64,000 nt of DNA from assembly GCA_019828595.1 (NCBI GenBank), contig JAHQRK010000034.1, forward strand, positions 310,001 through 374,000, in the 5' to 3' direction. The notes under the pieces are model-generated. The model did not search any database. It was given only the letters and a program-made list of their open reading frames with translations, and was not told the origin of the DNA. The position numbers and the translations under genes were made by a program. Position 1 is the stretch's first letter, and each line of letters starts with the position of its first letter. Source of the stretch: Aphanomyces cochlioides (Eukaryota; Oomycota; Saprolegniomycetes; Saprolegniales; Verrucalvaceae). Positions 56,580 through 64,000 of this stretch are shown piece after piece.

Positions 56580-57193
56580 GATCGGGCTTTTTTTCGACTT
56601 CTTTCGTGCTGCGTGCAAAGAAAGTAACTTATCTGACAGGATGCGCTGTAAAAATAACTTTATCTTGTGACCACACTGATGCCATGAATATATTTATTCC
56701 TCGCAGTCAAGGAATAGGTAGTAAATATGATTTTCCCAGAAAACCTGTAATCGATGCTTACTTGAGTGTCCTAAGCTTGGAGCCTCTGTCAGCTCGAAAG
56801 CTACAAGCGTCCATGCCCATAAACTTACTTCGAGCTCCCGCATGACCTCTAAAATCCAATCCTCTTCCGATTGCATTGCGCACCTTGGAATTGTATGCTA
56901 ACGGGGGATATGCAAGTTCGCATCGGGATTGGAATACGTTGCAAGAGCGACAACACCCTCGTTGAGAGGAACAAGTCTTTGCCGGTCAATGGAGTCGCTC
57001 CAAAAGTCCAAAGGAGTCCAACAATCGCAAGATCCTATATCATGTGGAGCTCCAGACGTCGATCCTCACAAATTGGTTCAAGCTTACCGAGCCTTGCTAA
57101 ACGATAGAAACTGGCATCATCGTCAATGAAACACCTTGTCAGTTGTCCATGATGCTCTCTCTCTATATGTCCTCGTCTGCATCGTATTGACAA
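56580..57193. other. No assigned gene
   Basis: A plus-strand stretch near 56,870-57,110 has protein-like composition (RTLELYANGGYASSHRDWN) but is broken by stops. It may be an old exon or transposon relic. Nothing else is visible. Confidence 0.3.
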
Positions 57194-57388
57194 TAAGGGG
57201 TTTCAATGCTGAATATCAACGGTGGACGATGATGATGACAAGGGATAGGTTAAAGTTTTTTTGATTTGATTGGCAGAAAAAGTTCTGTTTTCTCTTCCTT
57301 GCCCACCACCGTTCACCGAAAAATTTGCTTGTGGAGGCAAGTTGACACTGGTGGAGACTGGCAAGACATTCAATTGTGAACCAAGACC

Positions 57389-58419
57389 ATGAAGAGCACT
57401 GTCGTCTTTTGGCACAAAGACTGTTGTACGAACTCATCATGTATGTGCGGCAAGTCGTCCATTGAACACCTCTTGGACTGGCTTTCAGTGCACGACGGCC
57501 GTGAATATGTCAACTACACGCGCTGGCGAGGAGGCACGAGGACTAAGGACGGAGTAAACAAGATGGGACTCGTCGCCGAAATCTCTCAAATGCTTCTGCG
57601 GGAACACGGCATTTCGAGAAACGCTGACAGTATGAAGTCTAAGATCCAAGAGTTGAACGATTCCTACAGCAAGGCTCGCGATTTCATGACGCACACAGGC
57701 GAGGGCGTTTTGTCAGCAGCACAGGAGCGCCTTGGAAATGTCGACGACCCTGAGTATCAAAAGGAAGTTCTGTCCATCAGAGTAAGTAAATGGAATTTCA
57801 CATCTAATCATTGCATCCAGGAGAAAAGAACACGACTTTGTAAATATTGGGACACTTTGGACGAGATCATAGGCGACAGAGCATCCGTGGTTCCAGTTTT
57901 CAGAACGACAAACGAGGCGAGCGAGACGATTACCCTGCAGCACTTAATACGCAGTACAGACTCTGGTAACATCAATTCATTCTGGATGATTTCCATATTA
58001 TTGCTTAATAGACGCTGACAAAGATGAACGCAGTGACAAAATTGCACCTGGAGTAGACTTGTACAACCCCGACTCCCCCCCTGAAACCCGAGGGTGCAAT
58101 GAAAAGAATTTTGGGCGCTCGTGTTCCTAGCGAGACTCTGAAGAAAAAGCTCAAATTATCGAGCAAGAAACCAGTCAATTTGGCGGAAACAATTGTCCAA
58201 GGAATGCAAGCCCAAGCGCAAGTACAGGCAACATTTTTCGAGCACAAACGAAAGCAAGATACGCTTGAAATCGAAGTGAAACAGCGGGAAATTCATTTAA
58301 AAGAACGTGCCTCTAGACATGCCGAAGTGTTGGAGCAGTCGAAATTGATGGCCAGCTTGGGCTATTCGAAAGAGGAAGTAATGGAGTACCTTAAAGATCG
58401 TTTGGCGAGACTGAATTAA
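57389..58419 (+). pseudogene. Harbinger Myb/SANT-like DNA-binding protein, one frame break
   Basis: ATG 57,389 starts a protein with a trihelix/Myb-like domain (WLSVHDGREYVNYTRW...LLREHGISRNADSMKSKI). Introns of 39 nt (57,782-57,820) and 46 nt (57,966-58,011) fit phase. A run of seven C at 58,075-58,081 shifts the frame. One base more or fewer would connect to the downstream frame ending at 58,419, which has a coiled-coil-like C-terminus (HKRKQDTLEIEVKQREIHLK). In Harbinger elements the Myb-like partner helps the transposase reach the element ends. Confidence 0.82.
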
Positions 58420-58437
58420 GCCTTAAAAATCAATTCA

Positions 58438-59768
58438 CTACTCTTCATCACCATACAAGCTCCAGAATATATCAGTATAGCCCCTTCGAATTGAATCCAT
58501 TTCATTTTGATTTGCAACTGGCTCAATGCTGTCCAACCTTGAGGGCTCTGAGCCTTCGTCGTCCAACTTGGTTTCATCGAACGCGTAAACATTTGTATCC
58601 CAATCGTCTTCGTCTCTGAGCAGGAAGTTGTGTAAAATAGCAGCACAACGTACAAAGAGTGTCATTTTGATAGCCCCTTGTTTGGTTGAAATGTCCATCC
58701 TCATGCCACGCAACGACTGAAAGCGTCCTTTAAGCAATCCAATACAGTGCTCATTGACGTATCTGTACTTTGCAAGACGTTTGTCGAACAATTCTTGAGC
58801 CCGGGTTAAACCGAAGCCTCGTACCTTTCTGAAGCACGACAAAATGTGGCGTTGATTAGAATACCCGCTGTCCGCCAGGAGGAATTCGTTTGGTCTGAAG
58901 TACCTGGTTGGATGCAGCAAAAAACGCTACTGTTCCACACGCGTTCATCATTTGCACAGCCAGGCCAGCCAAGGTCCAGATGAGTAATTCGTTTTGTATC
59001 GTCGCACACAACCATTCGAGCCATCCCATAGTAACCTTTACGCGAATAAAAGTCTTCTCCATTCTTGGAAGGTTTGGCATAAACAGGAAACAGTGTTCCA
59101 TCCACAAAGCCAATGCAATGTTTAAATCCATGGCCGACAGCAACTCTGCGACTTATTGCGCGTCTTTCGTTTGTATCTGGCCACACGACAGCGCTTTTCT
59201 CCAACGATAAAATAGACACGACGCAGCGCTTCACATACATGTCGATGCAGCCTTCAGACAACCCAAAGTAGCGTACCAAGATGCCCACACTTCTGCCGTT
59301 TCCATAACGTCCCAACTTTGATAAAAAAAACAACAATTGATCCTTAACGGGGGCTTGAGCCAAGTTACTCGATGATTGAAAGACTTCGTGTCCGTTAATT
59401 CTCCCCACGAGGAAGAGAAAAAGCTTCTTTGAAACTCGAGCTTCTTGTCTGAAACGCTTTTCGTCTAAACCGCATATGAAAGCGAAAGGTCCAGCTTGTT
59501 TTGGGATATGGTACCATCTTGGACTCAAGTACCGAGTGCACGTGATTGCACAGTACAGCTTGGCAATGCAATCGAAGCTGAAAGGGTCGGGAGCAATGGA
59601 CCCTTCATTGAGGCAGACGTCACACGCTTGCCACACACCCAGACAAGCACAGCAGTCGTGGAGCGCGTCCTGGCCGTGTGGTGTGATGAGACTTCGATAG
59701 GCAGGTACGAGAGCCAACAAGAATTCCAATTCTTGGATATTTTTCTGACGATGCGAGAACCTCACCAT
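58438..59768 (-). pseudogene. Harbinger DDE transposase, one frame break
   Basis: ATG 59,768 (MVRFSHRQKNIQELEFLL) begins a transposase of about 440 aa with a DDE_Tnp_4-type core. Its residues are Asp in CIGFVDGTLFPV, Asp in EFLLADSGYSNQ and Glu in RYVNEHCIGLLKGRF. All three are present. The frame breaks inside a run of six A at 58,919-58,924 (T on the coding strand); one extra base would restore it. The break may be a genuine mutation or a sequencing error. Confidence 0.88.
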
Positions 59769-59944
59769 GTTGTTCCGCCTCCACCCTCCACCAGGCAAAT
59801 ATGGGGTTCTGACAAACTTGCGAGAGTCTGCAATGGACAACTGTGATTGGTCACTATAATAGGGCTACTCACACTGCTGTTTTTCCATCCTCCATCGTCA
59901 TTTTCAGCTTTGAAACCCCCTAATGTCCATGGAGACGACTTGAA

Positions 59945-60474
59945 CAGGGTTGGCAAAAGTATTTTTTAAATGTATTTTTTCATTTATATTTTTTTAAAAA
60001 TACAACCAATGTCAACATGTATTTTATTAGATTTTATTCTTTAGCTCAATCTGACACGATTTCCTCGGTGTAGGCCTCAAGTTTGATTCCAAAATGCTTC
60101 GCCTTGAGCATGTGCTTCACAATGGCATGCTGGCGTAGTCTCCTATCATGTTTTTTTCTTGAGAATCTTCATTTTTGGTGTGTCTGAACGGGGATTTTCC
60201 CTGCAAGGTTCTATTCACTCGAAATTGCGCAACCGCCTCAGCCTCGACAAAGTTGAGAAGCTTGTTTACGTCAAATCCAACTACAATGCCTTCAAGGAAT
60301 TTTCCTTTGAGCTCAGCGATGCTGAAGACTCAGACAACGATGACATGATGGCCTAGCATGCTTAGAATAAATTAAGTACATTTTCATACAATTAAATACA
60401 AGTTTTTTTGTACTTTTTAAAAAAGAAAAATGATAAAAAAAATTGGAAGATTTTTTTGTGTTTTGCCAACCTTA
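59945..60474 (+). mobile_element. Decayed hAT element
   Basis: CAGGGTTGGCAAAA at 59,945 is mirrored by TTTTGCCAACCTTA ending at 60,474, an imperfect inverted repeat of hAT type. A frame at 60,159-60,356 (SIHSKLRNRLSLDKVEKLV, then acidic) is the hAT transposase C-terminus. Flanks do not give a clean 8-bp duplication, so the edges or the age are uncertain. The ends are very A/T-rich. Confidence 0.65.
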
Positions 60475-60948
60475 TCGAAGCTTCTCGAGCGCTTGGAAGA
60501 TTCATTTCCCATAGTTAGCGCACCAAGTCACGGTAGATTTGGAAGCGTTCTCCTTGTTCTCTTGTCCAACAGAGCCCGAATCGCGGTGTGATCTTGCGGG
60601 ACGAACAACATGCCAGGATTGTGTTTCAGATTCGACCATCAGGAATTGTCTTATTGCAATGGATAGAAAAGTCGATTTTGAAATTCGGTATTTAATTGGC
60701 TAAAATTAAATAATATTATCCAATTAAAATATATAAAAAGGAATTTTACGATTATTTCAGCCAATCAAATAATTCAAACGAGTAGATCGGAGGTTGGAGA
60801 GAATTGACAAAGAAAGGCATCGAGATGGCGACTGCGTCGCGCTACATTCTTCCCTGTGGCTCTGTTGCTTGAGTTGCCATGTTCCCCATGTTCTTCAAGG
60901 CAAGGCTCCCCGATATCCTGCTCTAGAAGCGCTCAACAAGGCCTGTAG
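60475..60948. other. Upstream region of the ankyrin-kinase gene
   Basis: No separate gene is seen. ATG 60,825 (MATASRYILPCGSVA) could be the true start of the ankyrin-kinase gene, but no clean splice to the first ankyrin exon was found. Confidence 0.35.
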
Positions 60949-63900
60949 AACCAGCTCGAAGCGCTGTTTGAAGGAGCGAAGACGGGAAATGTCAAGCAAG
61001 TGGTAAAAGCCATGAAGAAATGCGACGTCAATAAGCAAGACGATGTATACTTGTCGAAACACTAGACCTGCTAACCTAAACGTGACTAGACTGGCGCAAC
61101 AGCTTTATTCGTAGCAGCATTTTGTGGATTTCCTGAAGTTGTCGCCGAACTGATGACCGTAGCCGATGTCAACTTGGCGCGAGATGTACGAATTCTACCA
61201 GGACGAAGATCTAATTTAAATCGCTAGTCCGGCACCACGCCAATCTACGCAGCGTCGCAATGGGGTCATGCAGACGTCGTGCGTCTTCTTATGGACAGAG
61301 CCAATGTGAATCAAGCGACCAACGTAAGTTCCAAGCTCGAATTTGACACATTTACAGCTGAAATCATGCATTAGGAAGGAATGACGCCGCTGTTGATTGC
61401 CCCAGCCAATGGACACGACGACGTAGTCTTCTTTTTGCTCAAACGCGTCGATCCAAATGTCCCGAACAGAGTAAGAAACTCATGACAGATTGCACTTGAC
61501 AGGCTGTCAGGATGGAATTACACCGCTCTATGTAGCGAGCGCGAATGGCCACACTGAAGTCGTCCGCCTTCTTACGCAAGCTCGTGCCAGAATTCCAGGC
61601 CCAGTACGATCTACTGTTGAAAATATCTGAGTTTGTTATTTCTAGGACGGCATGTCAGCGCTCCACGTCGCGGCAATGCGAGGCCACACAGACGTCGTCC
61701 GACTTCTCGTAGAGAAAATCGACGTCAACTGGACGACTCCAGTTAGCTTTTCTTGTCTTGCATGCTAAACTTGGTCTAGGACGCATTTCGCGCGGCAAAA
61801 TGTACTTTAAATGACAAAATCCTCAGCGGTTGAGGAATTTCGATAGGATGGAGCTACTGCGTTGCATTTAGCGATCCTACGAGGACATTTTAGAGTCGTC
61901 GATGCATTACTCCTCCGTGCTGATGCAAATCAACCGACACAAGTTTGTTCAAACATTGGCATCGCTGTTCTCTCAACGATTTTCGAGCGTAGGCTGGCGC
62001 AACACCGCTTGGACTTGCATGTGAAGTGGGCCATTTGGAAATGATGCGACTTTTGATCGCCAAAGCAGAGACGTAGATATGCCCACCGAGGTACATTATC
62101 TCGTAGATTTTCAAATTCTCAACGTCTTTTCTTCTAGTCGGGCTTTTCGCCGTTGATTGTCGCTGTCCACAAAGGATTAATAGAGATCACGGACGTCCTC
62201 CTCACTAAAGCCAAAGTAGATTTTGGCCATTAGACTGGCGCAACACCGCTTGTCACTGCAGCATATCACGGCCACATTCAACTTGTCGAAACGTTGCTCC
62301 AAGCTGGTGCTGACCCGAATTTCACCGACCCAGTAAGCCCTTTTAGCTGGTTGTCATTTAATAACACTACATTGAGCTAGTCAGGAGCAACACCACTCTT
62401 TGGAGCGAGTCAACGTGGCCATGTCGACATTGTACGCTTGCTTTTAGCAATCCCAGATATTCAAATCAACGCTGCCATGGACGTAAGTTGCTCATATTTC
62501 TTTCTGTACCCAATAAAAGATATTTTATAGGATGGAGCAACGCCATTGTTCATTGCATGTCAGGAAGGTCACAAAGATGTCGTCGGCCTTCTTTTACCAC
62601 TTTCCGAACCAAATATCGCAACCCATGTCAGTGTCTCTCCTGAATTTGGATTGATTGACTCTGGTTTTATGGAATGGAGCCACGCCTCTCCTTATCGCTG
62701 TGCAAAACCATCATTTAGACATTGTCCAGCGACTTGCAGAAGTGGCAAATGTCGATTGTATTAATCAGAGTGGCAACGGGGCTTTGTACATAGCTGCACT
62801 CAAAGGCTACCTCGATGCAATGGAAATCTTGGTCGAACGTGCGAATCCCAACCTTCAATTCATGGTACTGGTCATATTTTCTTCACTTTTAATATCCAAA
62901 TAGTCTGGCGCGACGGCATTATATGTCGCTGCTGAAAAAGGCAACATTGACATGATTCGCCTACTTCTTTCCAAAGATGCCAACGTGGATTTACCGTTAT
63001 TGGTAATTTAAACCTTTCGGTGGAAAATTGCTTGAAATTGAATTTTATAGACTGGAACGACGCCGCTGTACATTGCAAGTCAATGCGGTCATGCTGCTGT
63101 CGTAAAACTTCTCTTGCCGACTGCCAATGTCAATGCCGAACGAGAGGTTGGGTCCAATATTTCACAATTTCAGTCGTAAATTCCTTTGATAGGACGGCGC
63201 TACAACTTTGATAATTGCTGCACAATTAAGTCATGCCCACATCGTCCGACTTCTAATTGTCCATCCAAAACTCAACATCAACCATCAGATGAAAGTACGC
63301 ATATCTTCCTGTTCAATCTGAAGACCTCTAAAATTTACGTAGGATGGGGATACAGCGTTGCATGTAGCCTGCGAAGAAGGTCACACTCTTGTCGTTCGAC
63401 AGCTTTTGCGCGTTCCATCGATTTCTCTTGACTTGGCTAATGCTGTACATTTCGAAATTTTTTTGACGAGATTTAAGTTCTTCAACATGTAGGCTGGAAA
63501 AACTGCCCTGGAGATTGCAAAAGATTTGCAGCATTCATCCATCGTGAATCTCCTTGACGAATTTGTAAATACACGCACAGCTCGATCGAATTCTCATGCA
63601 AAGCTCTCGCCATGTCATTGTTCGCCAAGATACATCGATTCCAGTTGAAGGCGTGAATCGTCTTGATGAATCACAACTTTTGTTGACAAGACGGCTGGGA
63701 TCTGGTGCCTTTGGTGAAGTCTGGTACGGCACATACGGCGCTGAACAAGTTGCTGTGAAGAAATTACATCCCCACATGATGACAAACCGCGACCAAGTCG
63801 AAGCATTCGTCGCTGAAATCAAATTGATGTCCCAGTATGCGTCATTTATCCCAATGGGAGCAATATTCACGTTCTTGTTGTATAGATTTGATTCTCCTTG

Positions 63901-64000
63901 CATTGTTTCAGTCGTTGGAGCCTGCTGGACGACGCTGTCGGATATACGCTTCGTGACGGAGTACATGGACGGAGGCGATGTGGGCGACAAGTTGACAAAT
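60949..64000 (+). CDS. Ankyrin-repeat TKL-type protein kinase, 3' end beyond window; possibly decaying
   Basis: About 19 ankyrin repeats precede a kinase domain. Nearly every repeat (32-33 codons, e.g. DGMSALHVAAMRGHTDVVRL) is one exon, separated by phase-0 introns of mostly 31-57 nt (one of ~107 nt). From about 63,690 the kinase domain begins, with the glycine loop RLGSGAFGEVW, the lysine in VAVKK, a helix-C Glu in FVAEIKLM and hinge-like TEYMDGGD; the window ends before the catalytic loop. Ankyrins normally bind partners, and TKL kinases phosphorylate Ser/Thr. Lesions: TAG at 62,074-62,076 after an apparent 2-nt insertion, TAG at 62,231-62,233 where an intron is missing, and GG instead of AG at the acceptor near 62,672. 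The join to the kinase (63,560-63,600) is also unresolved. The first exon and start are uncertain. Confidence 0.75.

Larger units (their letters stand above)
57197..59920. mobile_element. PIF/Harbinger transposon, two-gene type
   Basis: The 2,724-bp element is bounded by the 3-bp duplication TAA (57,194-57,196 and 59,921-59,923), the hallmark of PIF/Harbinger. Its imperfect inverted repeats begin GGGGTTTCAATGCTGAA on the left and GGGGGTTTCAAAGCTGAA on the right. It carries a Myb/SANT-like gene on the plus strand and a DDE transposase on the minus strand, converging with an 18-bp gap. Each gene has one frame break in a homopolymer run. Confidence 0.93.

Noticed and set aside
59945..60474. An 8-bp target duplication around the decayed hAT element
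   Set aside because: The bases next to the two ends (GACTTGAA and TCGAAGCT) do not match, so I report the element without a TSD.
36000..64000. CRISPR arrays, bacterial operons, riboswitches
   Set aside because: The repeats present are terminal inverted repeats or two-copy tandems. Genes are intron-bearing and eukaryotic, so these features are not expected and were not seen.

Overview
The window looks like nuclear DNA of an oomycete, most likely of the Saprolegnia/Aphanomyces group. That placement is an inference from gene style, not from a database match. The supporting signs are genes broken by very short GT-AG introns (mostly 39-53 nt), an ankyrin-repeat protein fused to a TKL-type kinase, a clear eukaryotic APC8/CDC23 gene, and a dense mix of eukaryotic transposons.

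Positions 1 to about 35,840 are a nest of copies of one bicistronic non-LTR retrotransposon. The full element is about 7.4 kb. It runs from a 5' end ACTTCCGAATTTGCC through ORF1 (about 1,010 aa, acidic, lysine-rich, no recognised domain), a spacer of roughly 80 nt, and ORF2 (about 1,350 aa: AP-type endonuclease, reverse transcriptase, C-terminal zinc-binding motif), then a 3' UTR ending CTCATTTAACC without poly(A). About 13.24 kb is tandemly duplicated (1-11.6 kb against 13.24-24.85 kb). Each unit carries a 1,533-bp Tc1/mariner element with the same transposase inserted between ORF1 and ORF2. Around these lie inverted and truncated pieces, a 1.6-kb inverted repeat, and one clean nested insertion with a 13-bp target-site duplication. 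Every ORF2 copy carries at least one lesion, and five of the six copies that cover the site share one TAG codon in the endonuclease.

From 35.84 to 41.7 kb the sequence is mostly relics: a Mutator-like foldback element with 195-bp inverted repeats and a 9-bp TSD, smaller inverted repeats, and a pogo/Tigger element. The pogo element appears to sit inside a 40-nt intron of a low-complexity DPF-motif gene.

From 40.3 to 54.6 kb lies the main host-gene island: the DPF-motif protein, APC8/CDC23 and, divergent from it, a CXC-domain protein. A secreted, probably GPI-anchored cysteine-rich protein follows, then several small proteins, then a tail-to-tail pair of paralogous single-pass membrane proteins with identical eight-cysteine ectodomains, and a hypothetical gene. 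An internally deleted hAT element interrupts this part.

From 54.6 to 60.5 kb there are further pogo and hAT relics and one nearly complete PIF/Harbinger element (Myb-like gene plus DDE transposase, each with a single-base frame break at a homopolymer). The last 3 kb encode about 19 ankyrin repeats, almost one repeat per exon, followed by the start of a protein kinase domain cut off by the window edge. Three sequence lesions suggest this copy may be decaying.
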